NCBI GenBank assembly: GCA_039707465.1
Contig: CM077649.1
Span: 14,713,501 to 14,777,500 of the forward strand
Source of the DNA: Rhabdophis nuchalis
Taxonomy: Eukaryota > Chordata > Lepidosauria > Squamata > Natricidae
Length of the DNA stretch: 64,000 bases
Reading direction: 5' to 3'
A program made the position numbers and the translations under genes. Within the stretch, counting starts at the first letter, position 1, and every line of letters begins with the position of its first letter. Below the pieces are notes generated by a model, which worked only from the letters and a program-made list of their open reading frames with translations, searched no databases and was not told the origin of the DNA. Positions 50,001 to 57,100 of the stretch are shown piece by piece.

Positions 50001-50742
50001 CAAGTAAGGATAAATTGATGTTTGCAGCATTATAAGCATTTTAAAATATATTCTTTTAAGTATGTTATCAATTAACTGCTTTTAATTATCATTTTCTTGT
50101 TTTTTTTAAAAACTTTTAGCCTCTATTAGCTCTAGAGATTTTAGATCCAACATGGCGAACCTATGGCACTGGCCAGCTGATTTAGGTCTTCTTTTGAGGC
50201 CATTTTTGCCCTCTGGAGGCTTCAGGGAAGCTCCTGAAGCCTCTGCAGCTGGTGGGGCAGGCTGTTTTCACCCTCCCCAGGCTCCTAGAAAGCCTCTGGA
50301 GCCTGGGGAGGGCGAAAAAAGCATGCCAAAAGCAGGGGGTCACGCACATAGCATTATGGGTGTGGCACACCCACGCACGACCCCCCTGCGTTCCCCCCGC
50401 TTTTGGCACACGAGCCAAAAAAGGTTAGCCATCACTGTTCTAGATCTTCTAGATCAGGTCTGCAAAACACATAAAGGGGAAAGGGCCATATTGATACTTT
50501 AAAAATCCTTATGGGCCACAAAATGGAGTGCTGATGAGATGTTATGCACCTTCCAACTCTGCTATTGTATTGTATTATTGTATTAATTGTATTATAGTTT
50601 AATCGGGATTTTAGCACAGGGTTTATTTAATTGGTTTCTAAATTTTGTTGTTTATTTATTGTTGTTGTTATTTATTGTTTTTATGCTACCTGTGCACCGC
50701 CCCGAGTCCCCGTGGGGAGAGGGGGCGGTATAGAAATAATAA

Positions 50743-50779
<37 letters not shown>

Positions 50780-51703
50780 GAGCAGTGAAAGTGCTGGATT
50801 TGGCAATGAAGTTTGGAGGTGCTCAGAAACATTCTTTTGGGGAGGCAGTCCCTGGAAATGTATTACTATTTAAAAAACAGGCTGCAGAAGGCTACTTGGC
50901 ATGTCCCAAGTTGAGCAGGCTATTGTGGGCTCATTTCTTTGTCTAATTTTTGAAATTGGGAAATTGTCAAAAATCGTCCATGTATATTTTTTCCTGTAGG
51001 ACCAACTGCAAATGATAAGTAAACCCACTTAGGATGGATGAATTATCTGGAAAATTGCCTTTACAGATGTTGCATTTGTCCACAGTCCATCTGCATATTC
51101 ATTGACCTTGACAGCCTATAAATCAGAGGTTCCCAAACTTGGCAACTTTAAGACTTGTGGACTTCAACTCCCAGAATTCTCCAGCCAGCAGAGCTGGCTG
51201 GAGAATTCTGGGAGTTGAAGTCCACAAGTCTTAAAGTTGCCAAGTTTGGGAACCTCTGCTATAAATGTTTCCCAGGAATCAGGTTTAATTGTATGTGTAC
51301 ATTTTCAGTTGAATATGATTTTATGGCAGACATTCTCTTTGGGGCTCCTGCAGGGCAGGAATGACCTCCATTCTTGTGTGGCATTTTGAAATCTGGTGAA
51401 AACCTGAACCTTTAGGAAGAATTTTGGAGACTGTATTTCCTCTCACCAGTAATATTTTAATAATTTAATTTTATGTATTTTTGATACTTTTGAGTGATGG
51501 TGTCTTAATATTCATAAACTTCCTAAAGATTGCTAGGGGGTGAAGTAATGGATAAAGCAAATAAATAAATGCTGTGGTTATAACTTTTTGTTTTTGTTCT
51601 CAGACCTCATCTGGATAAACCTGTACCATTATATGAAGCTAAAGTTTCTATGGAATTAGTTCAAAAGAACCAAGCAAGAAAAAAACAAGTTATTCAATTA
51701 TGA
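19247..51703 (+). CDS. CRYZL1: CRYZL1, quinone oxidoreductase-like protein 1 (whole coding span)
   Basis: CRYZL1 belongs to the medium-chain dehydrogenase/reductase (MDR) superfamily near zeta-crystallin; it has an N-terminal GroES-like catalytic fold and a Rossmann NAD(P)H-binding fold, and its physiological substrate is not established. Twelve coding exons (19247-19309, 28996-29073, 30963-31035, 32349-32393, 33670-33738, 35450-35583, 37640-37751, 41292-41390, 45627-45745, 46048-46153, 49958-50003, 51604-51703) join to 347 codons and a TGA with no frameshift or internal stop, close to the human length of about 349. Family landmarks are PVGREIAG (N-terminal fold), [20 protein letters not shown] (Rossmann glycine/alanine loop and helix) and the C-terminal KKQVIQL. 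All introns are GT-AG except the one after 46153, which is AT-AC. The gene is divergent from ITSN1 and lies 2.1 kb upstream of DONSON on the same strand. Confidence 0.96.
19717..20004 (+). mobile_element. hAT-like element, GATGGCGAACCT family
   Basis: The left end (C)CGTGATGGCGAACCTAT and right end AGCCATCACTG are inverted repeats. The flanks CTATCTAC and CTATATAC form an 8-bp duplication with one mismatch, the length typical of hAT. A second member lies at 50147-50437 with the same internal CCTCCCCAGGCTCCTAGAAA block. Confidence 0.85.
20225..20900 (-). mobile_element. L2-clade LINE 3' half (minus strand)
   Basis: The minus-strand frame from about 20895 down to 20420 reads the family C-terminal block ([25 protein letters not shown]-like [35 protein letters not shown]) and stops at 20417-20419. 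The 3' end shows the CCCTGGGTCC hairpin and an A-rich tail at 20225-20260. The upstream part of the 187-codon frame belongs to neighbouring sequence, not to this element. Confidence 0.88.
20925..21100 (+). mobile_element. Fragment of APE-type LINE (same family as 22205-25553)
   Basis: A short stretch reads [17 protein letters not shown], which lines up with the [15 protein letters not shown] block of the longer LINE at 22.2-25.5 kb, then degrades. Adjacent to, but distinct from, the L2-like copy. Confidence 0.55.
21610..22080 (+). mobile_element. L2-clade LINE 3' fragment
   Basis: From 21632 the frame reads [20 protein letters not shown], then [20 protein letters not shown], and stops at 21875-21877. 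The 3'UTR with the CCCTGGGTCCTAAC hairpin and an A-rich tail follows. Confidence 0.88.
22365..23504 (+). mobile_element. hAT-like (Charlie-type ends) foldback element nested in a LINE
   Basis: The left end CAGGGGTCCCCAACC and right end GGTTGGGGACCCCTG are perfect inverted repeats. They are flanked by a perfect 8-bp duplication TTCTAAAA (22357-22364 and 23505-23512). Internally there is a GGACCGG motif near both ends, a 440-bp pyrimidine tract and a long GC-rich inverted repeat (23062-23125 with 23395-23465, and 23158-23208 with 23304-23350). No transposase was found. The ends resemble mammalian MER1/Charlie-type elements as I remember them. Confidence 0.92.
22546..22990. repeat. Long polypyrimidine (CTTT/CTCT)n tract
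   Basis: About 440 bp almost entirely C and T on the plus strand. It yields long low-complexity frames on both strands that are not genes. Confidence 0.95.
25753..25855. mobile_element. Palindromic hAT-like MITE (old copy)
   Basis: Ends CTGGGGTTCCCGGTCTTGGC and GCCAAGATTGGGAACTCCTT, with a perfect 8-bp duplication GTGTAAAC at 25745-25752 and 25856-25863. The centre is partly deleted. Confidence 0.85.
25864..26970. other. CRYZL1 intron 2 sequence
   Basis: Nothing recognised except a short perfect hairpin at 26390-26423 (15-bp arms CATTTCAGCCAGTTT and complement, 4-base loop). Confidence 0.5.
26972..28455 (+). mobile_element. Long Tigger-like element, CAGGTAGTCC family
   Basis: Starts CAGGTAGTCCTCAATTTAC and ends near GGCTACCTG followed by TA at 28451-28457. 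Right-end blocks (GTCATTAAATGACCAGTCAT) match the ends of 48414-49749. The roughly 1.5 kb interior contains CTGTCTGTGGAAGG-like segments and an apparent unrelated stretch (27540-27790), so it is probably a longer subfamily with its own insertions. There is no intact transposase frame. Confidence 0.6.
28591..28940 (+). mobile_element. Tigger-like MITE, CAGGTAGTCC family
   Basis: A full-length 350-bp copy from CAGGTAGTCTTTGATTTATG to GGTCAAGGACTATCTC, flanked by TA. It ends 55 bp before CRYZL1 coding exon 2. Confidence 0.8.
28996..29073 (+). CDS. CRYZL1: CRYZL1 coding exon 2, residues 22-47
   Basis: Acceptor CTTAG. Reads [20 protein letters not shown] then SWIDKK. Donor GTATTT, phase 0. Aligns with the first beta strands of the GroES-like fold. 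Confidence 0.93.
29350..29665 (-). mobile_element. Old L2-like LINE 3' remnant (minus strand)
   Basis: A TTTATTTACTTGTTAATAAA start with ACTCTGAGTGGTTTACAAG, then AGAGTCTGGAATGCTCTTCC and GAACAAAGGCTCTCCTAGA, resembles a highly diverged minus-strand copy of the LINE 3' region. Confidence 0.4.
30268..30645 (+). mobile_element. tRNA-derived SINE (Sauria-like), interrupted
   Basis: The head carries a Pol III A box (TGGCTAGAATG) and a B box (GTTCAAGTC). The body reads TTCCATGGCTGGTAAAACAA, GACCCAGATTGTCGGGGGCA and GCTTAGAGAGGGTTGTAAAG, and the tail ends in CTATTGCTATT. This matches the common squamate tRNA-derived SINE from memory. It is split by a MITE at 30373-30505. Confidence 0.8.
30373..30505. 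mobile_element. Palindromic hAT-like MITE inserted in SINE
   Basis: Ends CAGGGGTTCCCAAACTTGGC and complement. Perfect 8-bp duplication ATTTAGCC at 30365-30372 and 30506-30513. Confidence 0.95.
30963..31035 (+). CDS. CRYZL1: CRYZL1 coding exon 3, residues 48-71
   Basis: Acceptor TGTAATTAG. Reads [20 protein letters not shown] then VVLE. Donor GTAAGT, phase 1. PVGREIAG is the conserved MDR segment. Confidence 0.93.
31036..32348. other. CRYZL1 intron 4
   Basis: AT-rich. No repeat family recognised. Confidence 0.6.
32349..32393 (+). CDS. CRYZL1: CRYZL1 coding exon 4, residues 72-86
   Basis: A 45-nt exon. Acceptor TTTTCCAG, frame [15 protein letters not shown], donor GTAAGT, phase 1. Confidence 0.93.
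32792..32950 (+). mobile_element. Old hAT/Charlie-like fragment
   Basis: Starts CAGGGTTCTCCAAACC, then GGCCACTGCCTTTCGGGAAC, which resembles Charlie-type ends. The right end and duplication are eroded (TTCCAGAA against TTCTAAAG). Confidence 0.5.
33670..33738 (+). CDS. CRYZL1: CRYZL1 coding exon 5, residues 87-109
   Basis: Acceptor TTTTTATAG, frame (G)[20 protein letters not shown] then YL, donor GTATGT, phase 1. Confidence 0.93.
   Translation, partial: EFYHWIQKNLDCVKRFWFMSII
33998..34111. mobile_element. Palindromic hAT-like MITE (CAGTATTTCTC subfamily)
   Basis: Ends CAGTATTTCTCAACCTTGG and CCAAGGTTGAGAAACACTG. Perfect 8-bp duplication CCTTAAAG at 33990-33997 and 34112-34119. Confidence 0.93.
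35044..35394 (+). mobile_element. Tigger-like MITE close to CRYZL1 coding exon 6
   Basis: A complete 351-bp copy from CAAATAGCTCTCGACTTAC to TCAAGAACCATCTG, with TA on both sides. It ends 55 bp before the exon at 35450. Confidence 0.78.
35450..35583 (+). CDS. CRYZL1: CRYZL1 coding exon 6, residues 110-154
   Basis: Acceptor GTGAAATAG. Reads [29 protein letters not shown] and NVLIMDGAS, entering the Rossmann fold. Donor GTATGT, phase 0. Confidence 0.95.
36204..36850 (-). mobile_element. L2-clade LINE 3' fragment (minus strand)
   Basis: The minus-strand frame reads [40 protein letters not shown] and [17 protein letters not shown]. The (TTTA)/(TTA)n tail is at 36220-36276. GCTTATGCTT flanks both sides (near 36205-36221 and 36849-36856), a likely target duplication. 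CRYZL1 intron 7. Confidence 0.88.
37640..37751 (+). CDS. CRYZL1: CRYZL1 coding exon 7, residues 155-191
   Basis: Acceptor TGTCTACAG. Reads [20 protein letters not shown] then [17 protein letters not shown]: the dinucleotide-binding loop and helix. Donor GTAAGT, phase 1. Confidence 0.95.
38810..39268 (-). mobile_element. Solo-LTR-like element (possible Ty3-type)
   Basis: On the minus strand the block starts near TGTTGTGGCCCAGCTGG and ends near GGTTGCTACA. It is GC-richer than its surroundings, and CCTCTAGAGG-type motifs recur inside it. I associate the GGCCCAGCTGGC start with squamate LTR elements, but no clean 5-bp duplication was found. Confidence 0.4.
39483..39625 (+). mobile_element. Truncated Tigger-like fragment
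   Basis: Begins CAGGTAGTCCTTGCTTACTG after TA and resembles the family for about 140 bp only. Confidence 0.5.
40300..41140 (-). mobile_element. L2-clade LINE 3' half (minus strand)
   Basis: An open minus-strand frame of 191 codons (41091 to 40516) reads [20 protein letters not shown] through [18 protein letters not shown] to [20 protein letters not shown]. The (TTTA)n tail and CCCTGGGTC hairpin are at 40300-40380. One of the least damaged C-terminal copies here. CRYZL1 intron 8. Confidence 0.9.
41292..41390 (+). CDS. CRYZL1: CRYZL1 coding exon 8, residues 192-224
   Basis: Acceptor CCATTCAG. Reads [20 protein letters not shown] then [13 protein letters not shown]. The donor is GGAG/GTCTGT, a weak match to consensus but required to keep the frame with the next exon. 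Confidence 0.9.
41702..41850 (+). mobile_element. CR1 LINE 3' end
   Basis: Reads TTCCAACCCTGGAAGTC and then the CR1 tail GGTCCCTTCCAACTCTGC followed by (TATTG)n. Confidence 0.85.
42157..42460. mobile_element. hAT-like element, CAGTGGCGTAGCG family
   Basis: Left end CAGTGGCGTAGCGTGGG and right end CCCACGCTAGGCCTCTG are inverted repeats. Perfect 8-bp duplication GCTAGATT at 42149-42156 and 42461-42468. GC-rich interior with no protein. Confidence 0.92.
42515..42812 (+). mobile_element. Tigger-like MITE, CAGGTAGTCC family
   Basis: CAGGTAGTCCTTGACTTACA start and a CAGAAATACCTG end, flanked by TA. Internally deleted copy. Confidence 0.75.
43237..44043 (+). repeat. Unclassified interspersed repeat with (CTAC)n core
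   Basis: Begins ACTAGCTGTACCCACCACGC and GTTGCTGTGGCC, and ends with AATTTGGTGGCGATTGGTGC, TTTGAACAAACTCATAG and TTTATATAGG. I recognise the start and end phrases as a common squamate repeat of uncertain class. The interior is CTCT/CTAC microsatellite (43340-43690), which generates false frames. Confidence 0.55.
44553..44687. mobile_element. Palindromic hAT-like MITE (GGACTTCAGCTCCC subfamily)
   Basis: Ends CAGGGGTCTCCAACCTTTGC and complement. Flanks GCATAGAT and GCGTAGAT give an 8-bp duplication with one mismatch. Confidence 0.93.
44945..45562 (+). mobile_element. CR1 LINE 3' end with partial RT frame
   Basis: The open frame 45051-45419 reads [46 protein letters not shown] and [12 protein letters not shown], the CR1 reverse-transcriptase C-terminus. 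The 3'UTR with the AGGTCCCTTCCAACTC signature and (TATTG)n tail follows. Confidence 0.92.
45627..45745 (+). CDS. CRYZL1: CRYZL1 coding exon 9, residues 225-264
   Basis: Acceptor TTGTTAG. Reads [40 protein letters not shown]. Donor GTAAGA, phase 0. Confidence 0.95.
46048..46153 (+). CDS. CRYZL1: CRYZL1 coding exon 10, residues 265-299
   Basis: Acceptor TTTTTAAAG. Reads [35 protein letters not shown] plus one base. The next bases are ATATCCTTTT, a U12-type AT-AC 5' splice site, with no usable GT donor before an in-frame TAA. Confidence 0.93.
46570..46693. mobile_element. Short hAT-like element, CAGAGATGGGTTGC family
   Basis: Ends CAGAGATGGGTTGC and GCAACCTACCTCTG are inverted repeats. Flanks ATTTGTGC and ATTTGGGC form an 8-bp duplication with one mismatch. 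Confidence 0.88.
47003..47587 (-). mobile_element. L2-clade LINE 3' fragment (minus strand)
   Basis: Starts with a long (TTTA)n tract (47003-47096, the LINE tail seen from the other strand). The minus strand reads [20 protein letters not shown] and [13 protein letters not shown] with one frameshift. Located inside the U12 intron. Confidence 0.85.
48663..49400 (+). mobile_element. CR1 LINE 3' end (itself split by a MITE)
   Basis: Flanked by TGGAGCT at 48656-48662 and 49401-49407, a probable 7-bp target duplication. The frame reads [20 protein letters not shown] and on to [12 protein letters not shown]. The CR1 3' signature and TATTG tail lie after the MITE. Confidence 0.92.
49187..49321. mobile_element. 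Palindromic hAT-like MITE inside CR1
   Basis: Ends CAGGGGTCTGCAAAGTCGGC and complement. Perfect 8-bp duplication GTTTAGGG at 49179-49186 and 49322-49329. Confidence 0.95.
49958..50003 (+). CDS. CRYZL1: CRYZL1 coding exon 11, residues 300-314
   Basis: A 46-nt exon after the AC of the U12-type intron. Reads (S)[14 protein letters not shown] plus two bases. Donor GTAAGG. Confidence 0.9.
50147..50437 (+). mobile_element. hAT-like element, GATGGCGAACCT family (second copy)
   Basis: Left end CATGGCGAACCTATGGCAC, right end GTTAGCCATCACTG. Flanks TTTTAGAT and TTCTAGAT give an 8-bp duplication with one mismatch. It shares the CCTCCCCAGGCTCCTAGAAA block with 19717-20004. Confidence 0.85.
50548..50592 (+). 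mobile_element. CR1 3' tail remnant
   Basis: Only the terminal CACCTTCCAACTCTGC with a TATTG-type tail remains. Confidence 0.6.
50593..50775 (+). mobile_element. L2-clade LINE 3'UTR
   Basis: TTTAATCGGGATTTTAGCAC, CGCCCCGAGTCCCCGTGGGG and GGGGGCGGTATAGAAAT, then a (TTA)n tail: the family 3' terminus only. Confidence 0.85.
51124..51258. mobile_element. Palindromic hAT-like MITE
   Basis: Ends CAGAGGTTCCCAAACTTGGC and complement. Perfect 8-bp duplication CTATAAAT at 51116-51123 and 51259-51266. Arms carry ACTTCAACTCCCAGAATTC. Confidence 0.95.
51604..51703 (+). CDS. CRYZL1: CRYZL1 last coding exon, residues 315-347
   Basis: Acceptor TTCTCAG. Reads (K)[18 protein letters not shown], then [14 protein letters not shown] and stop TGA at 51701-51703. 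The C-terminus is nearly identical to the human one. Confidence 0.96.
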
Positions 51704-52300
51704 AGTTTCTAAGGCAATTTGAACTGTAAGAAGTGAAGTTAATATATTCTGCATATTTGTTAAATATTTATCAATTGGCTTCAGCCTATATCTGAAACAG
51801 TTCTTAATATCTATAGGCTGAGTCCCTTGTAACCCCAGATCTAATTCATATGTCTAAAAACCATAGGACTTACCTTTGACTATTGTGTTCTTTTGTTTGG
51901 CTTTTTTTTACTTTGAGGGGAGGGTTGACTACATGCTCATTCAGATGAAAAAAGGAGACTCACAGAAAACTACATATTTGATCCAAGTTTAGATAAAGCA
52001 TGAAATTAGTAGGACAAGTTTATTAGTAGGACAAGTGCCGGCCAAGATTTTTCAAAAAAGACTTAAGTCTAGATTTTTTGTTTGACTGAATGTTTTTCTT
52101 TAATGTTCCATCATAAATGGGGAAGTATGAGCAACATATTGTAACTTTGTAATTTTCCCTTTTACTACATTTTGTTTCTATCTTTATTAGAATTGCCACA
52201 TAAACTTCAGTTTCATTTACAAAGAGCAAGGCACATTAAAATAAACCTGAGTAAAGTTGTGGTCTTGGAAAAGCATTTCACAATACAATAAAGAGATTTC
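51704..52300 (+). terminator. CRYZL1: CRYZL1 3'UTR and poly(A) signals
   Basis: AATAAA hexamers occur at 52240-52245 and 52287-52292 (another at 52516-52521). No coding frame follows the stop, so the transcript probably ends shortly after 52292. Which signal is used cannot be told from the sequence. Confidence 0.55.
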
Positions 52301-52881
52301 TCCAATTCAGATTTAAAGAATTGGATTCATTATTTGTATTCTGTTTTCTAATATTTACTTTTAAAGTTCTGCTGTTTAGAATCCGGAGGTACAAACCTGC
52401 ATTTGTTTATGCAGAAGTACAGTACTTATCCCCAAAGGCAGTTTCAGAATGTCCAATGTTTAAGTCTACAATGTTTTATTTGATTTCTGATCATACTTAA
52501 AATATATAATTCTAGAATAAAGATTATTTCACCGAATAAGGAAGAAACTTGTAACAAAAATATGTTTATTTTGGCTTATGCTGTAATAGACCTGGGCTTG
52601 CTATGTGCAATTTTATTAGTTGGGTTAAATGCATATTAATTTGTTTTAATCTGATGGTGAAAAATTCCATTAAATCATTTATGTAAAAGATTTATATTGC
52701 CTCCCATCTTATGCAACTCTGAACGGTTCACAAATCTAGAAGTCCACACATTTTTAAAAGTGCCCGAGGTTGAGAAACACTGCACTAAGGAATCATGGGT
52801 GATAAAAACTGTATTTCTACTAGATCGACAAGGGAAATCCAATTTTCACCCTTCTAAAACTGGTAGAGAGCTGGACTGGAT

Positions 52882-53418
52882 CTCAATACAATACAATAGC
52901 AGAGTTGGAAAGGACCTTGGAGGTCATCTAGTCCAACTCCCTGCCTAGGCAGGAAACCCTATAACATTTCAGTCAAATGGCTATCCAGCATCTTCTTGAA
53001 GACTTGCAGTGTTGGGGCATTCACAACTTCTGGAGGCAACTTCTGTTCCACTGGTTAATTGTCCTAACTCAGGAAATTTCTCCTCAGTTCTAAGTTGCTT
53101 CTCTCCTTCATTAGTTTCCACCCATTGCTTCTTGTTCTGCCCCCAGGTGCCTTGGAGAATAGCTTGACTCCCTCTTCTTTGTGGCAACCCCTGAGATATC
53201 GGAACACTGCTAGCATGTCTCCCCTGGTCCTTCTTTTTATTAAACTAGACCAGGGATGTCCAAACTTGGGAACTTTTAAGACTTGTGGACTTCAACTCCC
53301 AGAATTCCCCAGCCAGCATAGCTGGCTGGGGAATTCTGGGAGTTGAAGTCCACAAGTCTTAAAAGTTCCCAAGTTTGGACATCCCTGAACTAGACATACC
53401 CAGTTCCTGCAACCGTAA
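52882..53418 (-). mobile_element. CR1 LINE 3' end (minus strand), split by MITE
   Basis: Starts with the complement of the TATTG tail and AGAGTTGGAAAGGACC signature. It continues with complements of the family blocks (TTCACAACTTCTGGAGGC, GGCAACCCCTGAGATATC), resuming after the MITE with ACATACCCAGTTCCTGCAAC. Confidence 0.9.
53251..53387. mobile_element. Palindromic hAT-like MITE inside CR1
   Basis: Ends CAGGGATGTCCAAACTTGGG and complement. Perfect 8-bp duplication AACTAGAC at 53243-53250 and 53388-53395. Confidence 0.95.
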
Positions 53419-53539
53419 ATCTCGATTGACAATTCTAAAGTCTTCGTCTTTTGTCCCGGGTGTTGAATAGTGGATCTCGTAATGAACATCACGTTTTCCA
53501 AAGCAAAAAAGGAACCAGTGAAGTCTCCCGTTATTCTCT

Positions 53540-53851
53540 CTTCTCTCCTTCCGAGCGGAGCTCCGCTTGCCTTATCTGGGCTTTAATATTTAATTAATTA
53601 ATTAATTAATTAGTTCTTGGATTTGTATACCGCCCTATCTCCCCGAAGGGACTCATAAGGGGGGGGGGGGGAGCCGGCCTGGGCGTTGCGCGGGGGAAAA
53701 GGGTGGCGATCCTCGCGAAAGAGCTCCGCTTGGATTGGTTGCCTTTTTCCGCGGGCAAAAGGAAGGAAGACGCCCAGCTTTGCTAGGCGGGGCTTTCAAG
53801 TTACCCGCGGAATTGCTCGGCGCTGCCCAAGGCTCCTTTCCAGCCGCCTCC
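53540..53851 (+). promoter_or_regulatory. DONSON: DONSON promoter and 5'UTR (small CpG island)
   Basis: GC- and CpG-rich stretch directly upstream of the DONSON ATG and continuing through its first exon. An inverted CCAAT box (ATTGG) lies at 53734-53738. There is no TATA box. The transcription start cannot be fixed from sequence. Confidence 0.6.
53590..53660 (-). mobile_element. L2-like LINE tail fragment
   Basis: (ATTA)n followed by TTGGATTTGTATACCGCCC and CCCCGAAGGGACTC, the minus-strand view of the LINE 3' terminus. It abuts the DONSON promoter. Confidence 0.65.
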
Positions 53852-54166
53852 ATGTGTTCCGTGGTGCCCGATTATTCCCCCGGCTTCAAGAAGCCGCCGG
53901 AGATCCTGCGCTTGAAGAGGAAGAGGGCTCGGAGGAGCGAAACGGGGGCGCCTCCCGGGGAGTTTTCCTCCGCGGCGACCCTCAAGGACTCGCCTCTTCC
54001 CCCTCGGCTCGGTGCGGGGAGCCGGCGGCGCAACCCTTTCACGAACGTGGCCAACACGCCTCGCTTTCTGCCGGAGCCCAGTCTGGTTCCCTCCTCTGCC
54101 CAGAGCCTCGCAGGAGCGGAGTGGTTAACGGCGAGGAAGGACGCGTTCAGCGGATCCGAGAAGCAG
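53852..54166 (+). CDS. DONSON: DONSON coding exon 1, residues 1-105
   Basis: ATG at 53852 in GCCTCCATGT context. The frame starts [19 protein letters not shown] and ends SGSEKQ before donor GTAAAT. GC-rich, arginine/lysine-rich start, proline- and serine-rich middle. A 220-codon frame in another phase over the same region is a GC-rich shadow. Confidence 0.93.
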
Positions 54167-57100
54167 GTAAATGGGGCTCGGCCGTCACTGGGTTTTTGCA
54201 ACCCTCCCATGCGCGTTGGACCGAATTACGGGTCAGGCGAGCGTGTTGTTGTGCCGAAGGAGTAGAAAAAAGCAACGGATCTGGGAGATTAAATGGGTAT
54301 AAAGGGAGTGTAGGTGTTGAAATGAGTTTTAAATTTGAAGGGAAATGACAATCAATCAACCAATCAATCAATCAATTAATCAATCAATTAATTAATTAAT
54401 TAAAAATTAATCAGTGGGACAACTTACCTCCAGAAGTTGTGAACACTGGAAGTTTTTAAGAAGAGATTGGAGTCCAGAGGTTCCCAGACTTGGCAACTTT
54501 AAGACTTGTGGACTTCAACTCCCAGAATTCTCCAGCCAGCTATGAAATGAGTTTTAAATTTGTAGGGAAATGACAGAACAATTAATCAGTGGGACAACTT
54601 ACCTCCAGAAGTTGTGAATGCTCCAACACTGGAAGTTTTTAAGAAGAGATTAGGTTCCCAGACTTGGCAACTTTAAGACTTGTGGACTTCAACTCCCAGA
54701 ATTCTCCAGTCAGCTTATTTATGAAAATGTTAGTCTCTTATAGTGGTTTCTATTTTTTCCTTTGGTTTTTTGAGAAAAAGGAAAAGATGGCTGCTATCAA
54801 GCCACAATTTTTCCAAGCCTTCAACATATTTCTTGACTGCTTGTTCCTTTACTGTTGTTGGTTGATCCTAAAAGACACAAGCGATCTATCTCTTTGACAT
54901 CTCTATTGTTAATTTTAAGGCTGGGTGTTCTATCTGTTGTCAAAAGTTGTAACTTTGAGCAAATATACTAAATAAATGCATGGGCAAGAACTACCTGTAG
55001 TGTCATCAACATAGCACAGGTTATTGATATTTTTTCCTCCAACTTTAAAACCATACTCATCTTCCAATCCATCCTTGTTTAATATATATTCAGCATATAG
55101 ATTGAATACATAGTGGGAAAGTATACAGCCGTATCCCACTTTTTCCCCAAGCTAGAGCAAGTCTTCCAATCTGCTGACCATTGTGTTATTCTCCAGGTTT
55201 ACTGTCAAAGCTTGGTTAAACTCTTGATTGAATCATCTTCAATTGCTTGCCTATCTATTTCAGAAGGTATCCTATCAGTTCTTGTAGCCTTCTGGCGTGA
55301 TAATGAATGGAGTGCTTATCTAACTTCATCTTCTAGTGCTAGAGATTATTACAAGTAGGAAATATCTTCTAAGGTATCTTGAATGTTGATAGTTTTGCTG
55401 TCCAATGTTTTATTATTTATTTTATTTATTTTATTTTATTAAATTTATACCCCGCCCTTCTCCTAAAAAAGGACCCAGGGCGGCGCACAGGCATCATTAA
55501 AAAACATACACAGTACAAAAATCCAAATTTTTTAAAACTAATTAAATAATTCCCTAACGCTCTAAAATTTAAAATTATCCCTATAAAATCAGAAACGGGG
55601 TTATGCTAGGCCGGCTTGTTGGAATAAGTAGGTTTTAAGACGTTGGCGGAAAAGACGGAGGTCCACAATGGTGCGTAGATCGGGGGGAAGGTCATTCCAG
55701 AGGGCAGGGCCCGCCACAGAGAAGGCTCTCCCCCCTGGGCACCGCCAACCGCCACCGCCAAATTATTAATATAATTTGCTCTCCTTTGAATTGATTACTA
55801 TCTATCTATTGATGTCTTTTAGCCTACCAATTCAAGACTGAAACTCCTTTTGAATTCAGAGATCTTTTGAAAAACAAATCAGTCATCAATAAACATTAAA
55901 GACACTTATAGACTATGCAAAAGAGACAATCATCCAGCCTACTTCTCCACTAGTAGTCAGCACTCAGAGCAGCATAGATTAACTCCAAGGTCAACTTCAG
56001 ACCAACAATCAAGTAAGCAATACCCCAATCCAGAAAGTGCCAAAGAGCCATCAGTAAACAGCCCAACCAAAGAATTTCTTAAGACCACCCCTGCCCACAC
56101 AGACAAGCAAATCACCAGAATATAAGCTGACAGCAAATAGCATTCCTTACTAGCACTGAGCATGTTACCTATTTAGGATATTGAAACGTCTGCAAGAAAA
56201 CAAACAAGCTCAGAGAGCATCAAGGATCCCACATTTCCTTGTTTTTTTCACATCTGCTTCCCTCTTCAATTTCAGTGCCTGTACAGATATTATAACGCTG
56301 CTCATTGTCTCTTCTGACAGCTCTCCAAAACTCCTTGTTAAGTTCCTTTCTGAGATTCTTGTTTTTCGTGACTGGCTTCTTTCCGTGGCAATTTCCACGG
56401 TTTGTTCTGACATTCAGTTTCTTTTATTCTCTTTATTTTTGTCAAATCTCTTTTCACATTCATCTTTAATGACTTCTTTAATTTCATTACGCACTTCATC
56501 TGGAGTTTTCTATTGATCAGGTTCAGGACTTCAGTTTCCTGATGTTGTCCATGAAAATGATAGACATACAATATGTTCAAGTTCATATTGTGAAAACTGT
56601 CAATTTCTTTTTTTTCTTTGTTAATTTGAACTTGCATATGACAAGATGACTTGCATATGACTTCTCTGGGTGCCGTCCACTAGGCAATGCCAGCAAGCGA
56701 CGCCCAGGGGAAGGGCCTTCTCTGTGGTGGGCCCAACCCTTTGGAACAACCTACCCCCCGAAATTAGAACTACCACGGACCTCCGCTCCTTCCGCCAAAA
56801 ATTAAAGACCCACTTTTTCCATCAGGCCAGCCTGGCCTAATTCATGCTCCTTGCCCCAGTCTGAAGCGCAAATTGTTTTAATCGGGTTTTAATGGGAACA
56901 GTTTTAAACGTTTTTTTACAAAATTTTAGTACAGGGTTAACTATTTAATTTGGTTTTAAATATTTATGTATTGTTATGTTTAGGAGGTTCTTAATTTCCT
57001 ATACACCGTCCCGAGTCCCTTCGGGGAGAGGGGGCGGTTTAGAAATTAAATAAATTGAATTAAATTGAAATTGAAGATCATGATTTGTTCCACCTCTCCA

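Noticed and set aside
53686..54348. A 220-codon frame overlapping DONSON exon 1
   Set aside because: It lies in another phase of the GC-rich exon and shows no family resemblance, whereas the 53852 frame matches DONSON and ends at a splice donor.
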